A program made the position numbers and the translations under genes. A DNA stretch of 64,000 nt from Lelliottia nimipressuralis (GTDB lineage: Bacteria > Pseudomonadota > Gammaproteobacteria > Enterobacterales > Enterobacteriaceae). Shown piece after piece: positions 10,607 through 19,792 of this stretch. The DNA is taken from contig NZ_SOMG01000018.1 of the NCBI RefSeq assembly GCF_004402045.1, positions 1-64,000 of the forward strand, read 5' to 3'. Below the pieces are notes generated by a model. That model was not told where the DNA came from. It was given only the letters and a program-made list of their open reading frames with translations, and made no database searches. Numbering within the stretch: the stretch's first letter is position 1; every line of letters begins with the position of its first letter.

Positions 10607-10707
10607 AGAAACTCCTGATAATACGCATTTTGTCTGTGTCAAGAGTACTGCCGGGGCGGAATTAAATGCTAATATAATATTTTCATTCCACGGTATTGGC
10701 TGAAACT

Positions 10708-11622
10708 ATGAAGTTTACTCTCAGGCAACTTGAGTTCTACATTGCGTTAGCGGAAACATTACAAATTTCCAAAGCGGCCAGCCGTTGTCATATTTCGCAA
10801 TCCTCCATGACGGTTTCCATGCGTAATCTGGAAGATGCGGTCAATGCCCCCCTCTTTATTCGCCATGCAAAGGGGATTCAGTTAACGCCCGTCGGCGAGC
10901 GATTTTTGAATCATGCCCGCAAGATCCTCCACGATAGCCGCGCAGCGGTGGAGGATCTCCATCAGCAGCCTGAGGCGATTAACGGCGTCGTGCGTATTGG
11001 TATTGCCGAAACCCTTTCCGCTTATCTGTTACCGGATCTCTGGGGGGATATGGCGCAGCGTTTTCCGCTGCTGGAGACGGTATTTCACGAGGCACCGGCA
11101 TCGCAACTGCTTCAGGCCTTGCGCCAGGGAACGCTCGATTTTTGTCTTCTGCTGACCTCTAATATCAGCCACGACAGTACGCTTGAGATCGAAACCTGGA
11201 TCCGCTCGCCGCGCCGACTATGGACCTCCATCGGCCATCCTCTCCTTAGCGGGCCTGAGCTGCGGCTAAAGGAGGTGGAAAAGGTACCGTTTTTGCTGCT
11301 GGTGACGGATGACTATCCCGATGTGATAACAGACTACTGGCAAAGCCGGGGCTGCCATCCTGACATCCATTTTCGCACCAACTCCTTTGAGGCAATTCGA
11401 AGTCTGGTCGCACAGGGAAAGGGTGTGACGATTTTATCCGATCTCGTCTATCGCCCGTGGGCGCTTAATGGCCAGCGTGTGATCCGGCGAACCATCGACG
11501 ACTGCATTACCTATATGGACGTGGGCATCGTTAAAAACGCCGGGCAACCGCTCTCTCCGGCCTCTTTGCGGTTGATGGATTTTTTACGACAGCAAACGGC
11601 GCGGCTGGGCGAACAGTACTGA
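10708..11622 (+). CDS. LysR-type transcriptional regulator
   Basis: A 304-residue regulator. The N-terminal winged helix-turn-helix is LRQLEFYIALAETLQISKAA...CHISQSSMTVSM, and the LysR effector domain follows from about residue 90 (VVRIGIAETLSAYLLPDLW). The ATG at 10708 gives the usual MKFTLRQLEFY start; a TTG at 10696 is in frame but less likely. It is divergent from the EamA exporter with about 100 bases between them, the typical place for a LysR operator controlling both. Effector unknown. Confidence 0.88.
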   Translation: MKFTLRQLEFYIALAETLQISKAASRCHISQSSMTVSMRNLEDAVNAPLFIRHAKGIQLTPVGERFLNHARKILHDSRAAVEDLHQQPEAINGVVRIGIAETLSAYLLPDLWGDMAQRFPLLETVFHEAPASQLLQALRQGTLDFCLLLTSNISHDSTLEIETWIRSPRRLWTSIGHPLLSGPELRLKEVEKVPFLLLVTDDYPDVITDYWQSRGCHPDIHFRTNSFEAIRSLVAQGKGVTILSDLVYRPWALNGQRVIRRTIDDCITYMDVGIVKNAGQPLSPASLRLMDFLRQQTARLGEQY

Positions 11623-11767
11623 ATCACGCCCCTGAGATTTCCGTTGTCTGCCAGATATTTCCTGATTTCCATGAAGGCATTCTTGCCCGCAGGTCGTGTA
11701 TTCCGTTGCAGGGGGGGATGACAATAAGCGCCTTGCTTATCTGTCTTTATCGAAACGGAATTGTGTT

Positions 11768-13714
11768 ATGTCTGGTATCACCGAGAGCGGTACTCGCTCC
11801 CTGATAACCTCCCGTCCATTGTTGTTAGCCTTCTGTTGCGCGGCCGCTTTACCGATATACGCTGAAGAGTCGATCACCGTTGAGGGTCATTATAGCGATC
11901 CCGTGTCATTAATTGCCCCGGCCCATTCCCCTGCGCAACAGTTGCCCGCCAGCGATGGCGCGGACGCGCTAAAAACCATACCGGGTTTTTCCGTGCTGCG
12001 CAGCGGTGGAAGCAACGGCGATCCGGTGTTGCGCGGGATGTTCGGCTCCCGCCTGATGCTGCTTACGGATGGCGTCAGTACACAAGGTGGCTGCGGCTCG
12101 CGCATGGATACCCCAACGGCCTATATCACGCCACAAAGTTACGACACGATTACCGTCATTAAAGGCCCACAAAGCGTGCTCTGGGGCCCTATGGGATCCG
12201 CGGGTACGCTGCTTTTTGAACGCCAGCCGGACTATTACAACGCACCCGAGCTGAAAGGCAGCGCTGAGTTGCTGCAGGGCGCGAACGGAAGAGCGGATCA
12301 GAACCTTAATCTCGCGTTTGGTAACCCGCACGGCTATGTCCGTCTTGACGGTAATCATTCGGTCGCGGATGACTATCGGGATGGTTACGGCAACCGCGTG
12401 CCGGGGTTGTGGCGTAAATGGAATAGTGGCGTCACGGTGGGACTGACGCCTGATGACGACACTCTGGCAGAGCTTAGTGTGGGAGCCAGCGACGGCAAAG
12501 CCCGTTACGCCGGGCGGATGATGGACGGTAGCCGCTTTGCCCGTAAAAGCGCGGCGCTAAAGCTGGAGAAGTACCATCTGAGCGAGCGTTTCAGCAAACT
12601 TAGCTGGCAACTATATGCCAATGATACTGACCACATCATGGATAATTACAGCCTGCGCCAGCCGGTTGGCGCAAAGCGTAAATCCGAAGTCGGCGGTGTG
12701 GTCATGGGCAGTCGCCTTACCGGCGAGTGGGAGGATGAGAGCACCTCAGTCACCGCTGGAGCAGACGTCATGCGCAAAAACCACCGCAAAAAAAGCGCCG
12801 GAGCGTGGCGTGACGATGCTCGTTTTACCCAGGCCGGTTTGTTTAGCGAATGGCGTCAGTCTGTCACCGCGGACGATACGGTCGTCGTAGGTGCGAGAAT
12901 AGATAGCGTACAGGCGGACGATCGGCGAGGCGCGCAGAATGCCACGCGGCATAGCGTTCTGCCGGGCATGTTTACCCGCTACGAGTATCGCATGCAGGAT
13001 GTCCCCCTGACGTTTTACAGCGGCGTAGGCTATACCGAGCGTTTTCCTGACTACTGGGAGCTTTTTTCCGGGAAGGCCGGACAGCAAAGCTTCCGTCAGT
13101 TGAAAACGGAAAAGACCCTGCAATGGGATACCGGCGTGCAAATGCACGGCGATAAGGTCAGCGCCTGGGCATCGGCCTACGTCGGGCGGACTGCCGATTA
13201 TATTTTGTTTGATTACAGCCGAACGCCGTCACAGGCCAGCAATATCGATGCGGCCGTAATAGGCGCGGAGACAGGCGCAAACTGGAATCTGACGCCAACC
13301 TGGGCACTGACGGGAAGCCTGAGCTACGCCTGGGGGGAGAACCGCACCGATAAACAACCTCTCCCGCAGATGCCACCGCTGGAAGGACGCCTGGCGCTGG
13401 ACTATACCGGGCAAAAATGGCGCACCGGATTACTGTGGCGCGTGGTTGCGCCGCAGCATCGCGTGGCACAAAACAAAGGCAACGTTACCGGACAAGATCT
13501 CGGTCCGAGCGCGGGATTTGGCGTGCTGTCGTGGAGCGCTGGCTACATCTTTAACGACCACTTTGAGTCCCGAGTGGGTATCGAGAATCTGTTCAATAAA
13601 TACTACAGCGAGCACCTCAATCTGGCGGGCGCCAGCCAGTTCGGATATGCCACAAATCAGCAAATCCCTGAACCAGGGCGTACCTGGTGGCTGGCCATGA
13701 CATACCATTTCTGA
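11768..13714 (+). CDS. TonB-dependent outer-membrane receptor, OprC/NosA copper type
   Basis: A 648-residue outer-membrane receptor with a signal peptide ending near PIYAEE. The plug domain is at about residues 45-165 (GFSVLRSGGSNGDPVLRG, LTDGVSTQGGCGSRMDTPTAY, VIKGPQSVLWGP), and a 22-strand barrel ends in the expected aromatic residue (MTYHF). The GGCGSRMDTPTAYI block is characteristic of the TonB-dependent copper receptor family (Pseudomonas OprC, NosA), so copper or a copper complex is the likely ligand. It is somewhat shorter than OprC. The ATG at 11768 starts the signal peptide; the frame opens upstream at 11696. It is followed by a terminator and the convergent regulator cluster. A copper-dependent LPMO is encoded 13 kb away. 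Confidence 0.83.
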   Translation: MSGITESGTRSLITSRPLLLAFCCAAALPIYAEESITVEGHYSDPVSLIAPAHSPAQQLPASDGADALKTIPGFSVLRSGGSNGDPVLRGMFGSRLMLLTDGVSTQGGCGSRMDTPTAYITPQSYDTITVIKGPQSVLWGPMGSAGTLLFERQPDYYNAPELKGSAELLQGANGRADQNLNLAFGNPHGYVRLDGNHSVADDYRDGYGNRVPGLWRKWNSGVTVGLTPDDDTLAELSVGASDGKARYAGRMMDGSRFARKSAALKLEKYHLSERFSKLSWQLYANDTDHIMDNYSLRQPVGAKRKSEVGGVVMGSRLTGEWEDESTSVTAGADVMRKNHRKKSAGAWRDDARFTQAGLFSEWRQSVTADDTVVVGARIDSVQADDRRGAQNATRHSVLPGMFTRYEYRMQDVPLTFYSGVGYTERFPDYWELFSGKAGQQSFRQLKTEKTLQWDTGVQMHGDKVSAWASAYVGRTADYILFDYSRTPSQASNIDAAVIGAETGANWNLTPTWALTGSLSYAWGENRTDKQPLPQMPPLEGRLALDYTGQKWRTGLLWRVVAPQHRVAQNKGNVTGQDLGPSAGFGVLSWSAGYIFNDHFESRVGIENLFNKYYSEHLNLAGASQFGYATNQQIPEPGRTWWLAMTYHF

Positions 13715-13763
13715 CCTTACATGTAATTGCTGAGAGCGACCGTTGAGGCGCCCCTTTGCCTCT

Positions 13764-13790
13764 ACCGCCTGTTTACAGGCGGTTTTTTTT
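13764..13790 (+). terminator. Terminator after TonB receptor
   Basis: The arms ACCGCCTGT and ACAGGCGGT enclose a short loop and are followed by a run of eight T. It lies just before the stop of the convergent regulator. Confidence 0.88.
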
Positions 13791-14476
13791 CAGATAGCAA
13801 TATCGAACATTTGCGTTTTGGAAAGCAGGCAATAGAGTTGACAGTCGCTGTTTACCCCCAGTTTTTCCATCGCCCGCAGCTTATGGGCACTGACGGTTTT
13901 ATTACTCAAGTGCAACTGTCTGGCGATCTCTGTCAAACTCATCCCTTTGCAGAGCATACGTAACACATCAATTTCGCGGGGAGAGAGCTCTTGATCCGTT
14001 TGCGCGCCAGTCTGAAACAGCGAGTGCATCAGTTCGCGCTCTATATAAACTTCGCCATTGATCACCGACGTCAGCGTCCTGCTCAGGGTTTTTTCACAGG
14101 TATCCCGACTTATATAGGCTTTGGCTCCTGCCTCCAGCGACATACGGATAAGTTGCGTATTTTTATAAGGCGAAAGCACAACAATTTTAAGCTGCGGATA
14201 TTTACGGCTGAGCCATTTAATCAGCAATACGCCGTCCATTCCGTTGAGCGGATTAACGGTTTGGCTGGTGGCCAGCGAAAAGCCAAGAAACAGAATATCG
14301 ACAGAATGTTGGGACAGTAGCGACAGCAGTTCTGACGGCGAAGCCGTATCGCCCTGGATGCAAAATTCCGGGCGGGGAGAACCATCGCTGGAAAGAGACG
14401 GCAAATTGGTGATCATGGATAAGACGCCACGACGAATAATGGTGTGCTCATCGGCGATAGCGATACGAATTTTCAT
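13790..14476 (-). CDS. LuxR/FixJ-type response regulator with degenerate receiver
   Basis: A 228-residue protein with a receiver-like domain (1-135) and a LuxR-type HTH (about 165-220, ELSPREIDVLRMLCKGMSLTEI ending in the NKTVSAHK region). The acidic pair IADE (Asp9, Glu10) is kept, but the phosphoacceptor position is Gly65 in DILFLGFSL, where family members have DL/DI. The usual Lys of the Y-hydrophobic-K-D motif is Arg (YISRDT). It should therefore not be phosphorylated in the normal way. Its start has AAGGAG at good spacing. It lies 85 bases after the hybrid kinase gene on the same strand and is probably in its operon. It could act as a phosphorylation-independent or partner-binding regulator. 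Confidence 0.87.
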   Translation of the reverse strand: MKIRIAIADEHTIIRRGVLSMITNLPSLSSDGSPRPEFCIQGDTASPSELLSLLSQHSVDILFLGFSLATSQTVNPLNGMDGVLLIKWLSRKYPQLKIVVLSPYKNTQLIRMSLEAGAKAYISRDTCEKTLSRTLTSVINGEVYIERELMHSLFQTGAQTDQELSPREIDVLRMLCKGMSLTEIARQLHLSNKTVSAHKLRAMEKLGVNSDCQLYCLLSKTQMFDIAI

Positions 14477-14561
14477 GGTTTCTCCTTCGAAAATATGGAC
14501 GACGGCAGGGAATAACGTCGCCGGATGACCAGAAAGATACAGATCCTATACAGAGCATTCT

Positions 14562-17500
14562 TTAGTACTTGTCAGATAATTCCTTCAGTGCGGCGTCGAG
14601 CTGCTGCAGATTCGCTTCCATTCGCGCGCAGAAACGCGATGTCAGGCTGGGCAAGGCGTCAGGGGGGATAACGCCTGCCGCCAGCATTTCCGGCAGTATT
14701 TCAATGGCCTGACAGCTACGGGTGGCATTGTGCATGGCAAAGAGACTCCAGGAGGCCTTCAGACGATGGGCGACCTGGCTGAGCATTTGCGGGGACGGGG
14801 TATTTTCCTGTAACTGTCGGATATCAAGGGTAATGGCATCGCGCATTTGCTGGCGCATCAGGACCATGATCTCTGGTTGCCCATTGGCCAGACGCCGTAG
14901 CTCGCTGAGATCGGGCACCTGATTGTGCTGCCCATGATGATGCGCCAGCGCCTGATGCAGGGCATTAAGGGAGAGCGGTTTTCGTAATAGCGCGTCCATC
15001 CCTGCATGTTTTGCCCGATCGTCCTCCCCCTGCAGCGCGCTGGCTGTGTAGCCGAGGATAACAGGCGGCGCAGTGATGCTGCCGGCAATATCGCGCAGCA
15101 GTATTAGCGAGGTAAGCTGATAGCCGTCCATGACGCTCATCTGGCAGTCGGTTATCAGGACATCAACCGGCTCGTTTTCCAGGTGGGTAAGCGCCTCGCT
15201 TGCGTTTGCACAAGAGATAACCTCCTGACCCAGCTTCTGTAACTGAAGCGATAACACCGTCAGGTTAGCCGGAAAATCGTCGACAATTATGACGCGGTGC
15301 CGCGGGAGCGGCGTTAAGGCAGGCGTCTCATCGGCAATCGCAACAGCGTGTGTGGCCTGCAGCGGTATGCTCAGCGTCGCCTGCGTACCTTTCCCCGCTT
15401 CGCTGGTGATAGCTAACGCCCCTCCCATTAACTCAACGAGCTGATAGCAGATCGCCAGGCCCAGCCCGCTGCTTTGCGGTGTGCTGCTGTCCGTCTGGAA
15501 CCATGGCTGACCAAGATGTGGCAGGGCATCGTCCGGGATCCCAATACCTGTGTCGCGGATCACGAGCTGCAAGTTTTCGCCATGGATCCGGGCGTGGAAA
15601 TCAATTTCGCCCTGCGGCGTATATTTAATGGCGTTACCCACCAGGTTGGCGATGATCTGATTCAGCCGCGCTTTATCGAACAGGAACCACCCGTCGTGCG
15701 GCACTTTCAGCTCGCTACGCCAGTGCAGACCTTTAGCTTTTGCGCTGCTCGCAAAAATCTCCACGCTGGCATTGAGCGTCTGCCACAGGGGCCAGGCGTC
15801 TGGCTCCAGCCTTAATTCACCTGCTTCAATGCGCGACAGATCTAACACACCGCCAATTACGTCGCGTAGCGAACCTGCTGCCTGCCAGGCGATGTTCAGT
15901 GATTCGCTTTTATCGCGCTCCATTTCCAGCAGGCCCAGCATGGCGTTGAGTGGCGTGCGAATGTCATGGCTCATGCGGGCGAGAAAATTCGATTTTTCGA
16001 TGCTGGCCTGCTCAGCCTGCGCAAGCGCCTGATTGAGCGCAGCGGTCAGCGCGGCTTTTTCAGTGATATCAACCCATCCCCCGACAACGCCCTGAGGCCG
16101 CCCCCGGGTATCGGTATAGCGACAAAGCCACCAGTAGAGGGTGGTATTATCCTCGGTGATGGTTTCACCCGTTAACGGTGTCGCGGTATGAAGCAACAAG
16201 AGGCGATGCGGCAATGTAAAGCGTTGGGCAAGTTCGCCCAGCGGCAGTTGGGAAAAGGGCGATCCCTCTTCGGGCAATGTCGCGAGTAAGGGGGAGTGAA
16301 TAAAGGTATCGTTATAACGGGTCAGTCGCCCGGCCGGATCGCAGACAAACAACGGCACCGGGACATTGTTCATCAGGGTTTGCCACAGGGAGAGTGCGTT
16401 GTGCAACTCTGCCGTGTCCCGCTCGCGCAGGCGACGCTGGCTCTGCGCGGCGCTAAAGGTCAGCAGCGCGATTAACGCTGCGCAAATCGCCACCACGGCG
16501 AGCATCACCAGCCATAGCGATCGCACCGGGGCAGAGGCGGGGGGCTGTTCGGCCAGCGACAGGTTAAGGCTCGCGTAAATATCCGCCTGCGTCACGGACG
16601 CCAGGACGGCATTGACCCTTCTGGCGTCCCTCGGGTCAGAGATATTCGGCACAAACCATAGCGGCACTTCCGGCAACGCCAGCGGCGTTAGCGACAGGTT
16701 GCTGGCGTTACGCTGGCGCAACAGGTGATGAAGGATAAAGGCATCACCCGCGAGCCCATCGGCCCCTCCAGCTTTCAGTAATTCAAACCCTTGATCAAGT
16801 GAATCAACCAGCACCAGGTTATCTGCCGGTAACGCCTGACGCAGTAACGTGACGAGAGGCGAGATGCGCATAACGGCAATCCGCTTATGCTGTAATGCGG
16901 ATAGTGCGCCAGAAAGCGGGCTTATGTCGTGACTGAGCAGGGCCCAGCTCAGCGAGTCAAACGTGATGGCATTCATGGAAGGCGGCGTTGCGCTGGCGAC
17001 AATGCGCAATGTGTCATGCGCATACCGAAGCGGGGGCGCGTCAAGGCTGAAGGTCAGGTTAAACAGGCTGGGTGGAAAGAGGTTTAGCAACAGATCGCGC
17101 CATACGCCCTGAATATGCCCGTCAGACGCGAGTGTCACCAGTGGCGGTGAAATGGCGGGAAGCAGAACATGCAGCGCTATTTTCGGGGCATCTTCCTGAA
17201 CAGGCGAGTGGCGTGCGTCAAAGACGCTGCCATCCGGCAACAGCCACTTTTGTTCCAGCCATTCGGCGTCCTCCGGGTTAACGGCGTGAATGCGCTCGTT
17301 GAATATTTCCAGCGTGCTGGCCTGCTCAGGCAGCGCCCAGGCGCGAAAATGTAGCGGTGGCGTATCGTCCAGCCGCGTCAGCGTCAGCGTGGTGGCGGGG
17401 GAGTGGGTCAGCCAGTTGCGCAGAATAAATTCCGGGGCGATGAATTCCCGCGCCTTCCCTGCCACCAGTTGCCTGACGTTTTCACCCGGTGACGCGGAAC

Positions 17501-17900
17501 CCGCAACAGCGCAGCGGGAAGTCACCTCTGAGGGTAATTCCGGAAAGCACAACGTACCGCCGCGGCCCTCTTTTATGCTCAGCGACGCCAGGGGGAAAGT
17601 GAGCATGGGCTCGCTGGACACCAGGCCGGCGGCAGGACGTTTGGCGGCAATTAATACATCGATGCGATGCTGGTTCAGCGCGTCCAGCGCCGACGCTGTG
17701 GTGCTAAAACGCTGGACGTTCGGCAGCGTCGTATTGCTAAACAGTATGCTGAGCTCATCATCCAGAATTCCCGGCGGCCGATCGATGACGAGAAAAGGCG
17801 GCGCGGCGCTCAGCAGGCCAACGCGCAGCGCACCAGCCGCCGCATGTCCGCTTATCAGCGTGAGGATAAACAGTAATGTTGCCAGCCACCCTCTGCGCAT
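14562..17900 (-). CDS. EvgS/BvgS-type unorthodox hybrid sensor histidine kinase
   Basis: A 1112-residue inner-membrane phosphorelay kinase. Domains in order: signal peptide (1-22); two periplasmic solute-binding-type (Venus flytrap) domains at about 25-220 and 245-455; a transmembrane helix at about 462-485; a PAS domain at about 510-620; HisKA with the phosphorylated His near 643 (ARMSHDIRTPLNAML); HATPase with N box NLVGNAIKYTPQG and G boxes DTGIGIP and SSGLGLAI; a receiver with Asp near 917 (LITDCQMSVMDGYQL); and an Hpt domain with His near 1044 (AHRLKASW). The layout matches BvgS and EvgS. The response-regulator gene upstream ends two bases before its start, so they are one operon. The ligand is unknown; the flytrap domains suggest a small solute, and chitin-derived sugars would be a guess from context. 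Confidence 0.92.
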   Translation of the reverse strand: MRRGWLATLLFILTLISGHAAAGALRVGLLSAAPPFLVIDRPPGILDDELSILFSNTTLPNVQRFSTTASALDALNQHRIDVLIAAKRPAAGLVSSEPMLTFPLASLSIKEGRGGTLCFPELPSEVTSRCAVAGSASPGENVRQLVAGKAREFIAPEFILRNWLTHSPATTLTLTRLDDTPPLHFRAWALPEQASTLEIFNERIHAVNPEDAEWLEQKWLLPDGSVFDARHSPVQEDAPKIALHVLLPAISPPLVTLASDGHIQGVWRDLLLNLFPPSLFNLTFSLDAPPLRYAHDTLRIVASATPPSMNAITFDSLSWALLSHDISPLSGALSALQHKRIAVMRISPLVTLLRQALPADNLVLVDSLDQGFELLKAGGADGLAGDAFILHHLLRQRNASNLSLTPLALPEVPLWFVPNISDPRDARRVNAVLASVTQADIYASLNLSLAEQPPASAPVRSLWLVMLAVVAICAALIALLTFSAAQSQRRLRERDTAELHNALSLWQTLMNNVPVPLFVCDPAGRLTRYNDTFIHSPLLATLPEEGSPFSQLPLGELAQRFTLPHRLLLLHTATPLTGETITEDNTTLYWWLCRYTDTRGRPQGVVGGWVDITEKAALTAALNQALAQAEQASIEKSNFLARMSHDIRTPLNAMLGLLEMERDKSESLNIAWQAAGSLRDVIGGVLDLSRIEAGELRLEPDAWPLWQTLNASVEIFASSAKAKGLHWRSELKVPHDGWFLFDKARLNQIIANLVGNAIKYTPQGEIDFHARIHGENLQLVIRDTGIGIPDDALPHLGQPWFQTDSSTPQSSGLGLAICYQLVELMGGALAITSEAGKGTQATLSIPLQATHAVAIADETPALTPLPRHRVIIVDDFPANLTVLSLQLQKLGQEVISCANASEALTHLENEPVDVLITDCQMSVMDGYQLTSLILLRDIAGSITAPPVILGYTASALQGEDDRAKHAGMDALLRKPLSLNALHQALAHHHGQHNQVPDLSELRRLANGQPEIMVLMRQQMRDAITLDIRQLQENTPSPQMLSQVAHRLKASWSLFAMHNATRSCQAIEILPEMLAAGVIPPDALPSLTSRFCARMEANLQQLDAALKELSDKY

Positions 17901-17902
17901 GC

Positions 17903-18499
17903 TCAGCTAACCAGCCCCAGGCTTTGCGCGCACTGGAGCAACTCAAAATCATTTCTGGCGTTAAGTTTGCTCATGGCACTCTTTTTTTGCGTGCTGATGG
18001 TCTGCTTCGTGCGATTAAGCTGCGCGCTGATCTCGTTAACGGTGAACCCGCGTACCAACAGACGCAGCACTTCCGTTTCCCGTTCGGTCAACTGCGCCTG
18101 AGGTTTTAACGGTTCGACCTGTCCCCGCAGGGTGCTACGCAGCGTGTGTAGCAGATTGTTGGACAAGCTGGCTTTGTTAAGAACGGCATGTACCCCGCTG
18201 CGACGCAGCGAGTCCAGAAGCTCAGGATTGGTGATCATCGTGACGACCACAATCATGCTTTGCGGATAATGGCGAATCAGCGCGCGGATCATGGTCAATC
18301 CGTCCGGGTTACGCGTGCCGGGCATACTCAGGTCGGTGATGATGATATCAACGGGTTCGCATGCCAGTTTATCCATGAGCTCATCAGAACTGAGCGCTTC
18401 GTGGACAATCCGATAAAGATCCGGGCGTGTTTGCAGCAATGTGCGCAAGCCCAACAAATAGACTGGGTGGTCGTCGGCAATCAGAACGGTTTTTTGCAT
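17903..18499 (-). CDS. LuxR/FixJ-type response regulator (canonical), kinase partner
   Basis: A 198-residue regulator. Its receiver has the full set of residues: acidic pair in IADDHPVY, phosphoacceptor Asp56 in DIIITDLSMPG, Thr in VVVTM, and Lys in VLNKASL. The LuxR-type HTH is at about 135-185 (LTERETEVLRLLVRGFTVNE then NRTKQTISTQKK). It belongs to the EvgA/BvgA/RcsB-like group that pairs with unorthodox kinases. I chose the ATG at 18499; a GTG at 18535 would add twelve residues. It is the first gene of the operon that continues with the kinase and the degenerate regulator. The 555-base upstream region carries a set of TCAGG repeats. Confidence 0.88.
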   Translation of the reverse strand: MQKTVLIADDHPVYLLGLRTLLQTRPDLYRIVHEALSSDELMDKLACEPVDIIITDLSMPGTRNPDGLTMIRALIRHYPQSMIVVVTMITNPELLDSLRRSGVHAVLNKASLSNNLLHTLRSTLRGQVEPLKPQAQLTERETEVLRLLVRGFTVNEISAQLNRTKQTISTQKKSAMSKLNARNDFELLQCAQSLGLVS

Positions 18500-19054
18500 G
18501 ACATCCGGTCCGGTAAGGAAAAAACAGGCCTTCACAGCACGTCTTAGCGAATGGCGCTAGCAGAGTGAAGTGAAAAAAGAGTAGCTAAAAAGTGGTGGAC
18601 TGTATAGCGGTAAGGCGTGACGTCAGCCGATCCTGAATGAAAACCGAAAGTCAAAGTGGCGAAATTTTCATAGACTAAAAAATAGATTTTTCTCTGAGCG
18701 CCTGAGTGGCTTGTTATTTATCGCGAAATAGCGGCATTCAGGGTGATATTTCTCAGGTGCAGCAAGGGATTTCTTATTGTTCAGGTTGGTTATCAGGTGT
18801 TGCTCAGGTGTTTCTCAGAATAAACTTTCTGAAATCATGATTTGGTTACGAAAAAATCAGGATGGAATATAGCGCTAATGGCGAAGGCACTATCATTTAT
18901 AGGGATACATTGTTAATTTGTGCCTGAATTAGATAACAGACACGTAACTGTCAATGTATTAACGCAGCATTCAGAACGCTCCTGTTGTGTTAATACCAGT
19001 ACGTTTTCGTCATAACAATGTAAACGCTGTAATTTTAATATCCAGGACCTACCC
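18500..19054. promoter_or_regulatory. Divergent promoter region with TCAGG direct repeats
   Basis: This 555-base AT-rich gap separates the response-regulator/kinase operon (minus) from the CadC-like gene (plus). It contains the pentamer TCAGG on the plus strand at 18738, 18753, 18781, 18793 and 18804, a TCAGA at 18815, and a further TCAGG at 18857. Most copies are followed by TG or TTG. The copies at 18781-18815 are 11-12 bases apart, about one helical turn. This looks like an array of regulator-binding sites. No gene or RNA was recognised here. Confidence 0.5.
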
Positions 19055-19792
19055 GTGAATAGCGAAGAAATCTCTCTTTCAGCGTCAGTAACGTTCGTAC
19101 CGGAAAAATCATCTCTGGCAACCGCGGATCACGGTGATATTCACCTGACGCCTAATGAGCGCCGTTTGCTGGAGTTGATCCTCAGCGGCAAGTGCAAAAA
19201 AGAGACCATATTTGAAGAGATATGGCTCAACCAGGGAATGATTGTTAGCGAATCCAGCTATCACCAGCTTATAAAAATGCTGCGCCGCAAGCTGCAAAAT
19301 GCCGGCCTGCCGGGCTCAATTATTAAAACCATTCCCCGTTATGGTGTGGTACTGGCACCCTGTGAAACCCAGGTGCCTGAGGCTGCGTGCCCGCCAGAAG
19401 CGCCAGAGAAAGAGCCTTTTAACCTACCCGTCGACTGCTCATCATTACCGCCTATTCCAGCGGAGCCGATAAAGGCGACGTCGCATAAAAATAGCTTGCT
19501 GCTGGCAGCACTGTGCAGCTTATTGATTATTCTGCCGCCGCTGGTGGTGGTATGGACGGCGGATACTCCCCAGGCCTTTCAGGAAAATATTTACCTGGAC
19601 GGAGTAACATTTCATCTCTCTTCGTTGCGCAGTGTCGATCAGCAGGCGCTGGCGCGTAAGCGGCATGCACTGCCGGAGGGCATTAATAATGTTTACATCG
19701 CGTCGAACGGCCCGAAAGTGTTTGTTGCGCAATGTGAAGGCGAGTTATCTAAGGAGGGAAAATGCAGTTACGAATACTATTCGTCATACTGA
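19055..19792 (+). CDS. CadC/MarT-like membrane-bound transcriptional regulator
   Basis: A 245-residue ToxR-type one-component regulator. Residues about 20-108 form an OmpR-type winged helix (LTPNERRLLELILSGKCKKE, then SYHQLIKMLRRKLQNAG and IIKTIPRYGVVL). A proline-rich linker leads to one transmembrane helix at about 148-167 (LLLAALCSLLIILPPLVVVW), and an 80-residue periplasmic domain with two Cys ends the protein. The start is GTG at 19055 with CAGGA upstream. Its 3' end overlaps the next gene by 31 bases. The pair resembles MarT-FidL of Salmonella pathogenicity island 3, where MarT activates the MisL adhesin. A large adhesin gene also lies downstream here. Confidence 0.85.
   Translation: MNSEEISLSASVTFVPEKSSLATADHGDIHLTPNERRLLELILSGKCKKETIFEEIWLNQGMIVSESSYHQLIKMLRRKLQNAGLPGSIIKTIPRYGVVLAPCETQVPEAACPPEAPEKEPFNLPVDCSSLPPIPAEPIKATSHKNSLLLAALCSLLIILPPLVVVWTADTPQAFQENIYLDGVTFHLSSLRSVDQQALARKRHALPEGINNVYIASNGPKVFVAQCEGELSKEGKCSYEYYSSY

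Noticed and set aside
11623-11767. A possible metal or cobalamin riboswitch before the TonB receptor.
   Set aside because: The 145-base leader has a G-run but no match to known conserved riboswitch cores; nothing firm could be folded by eye.
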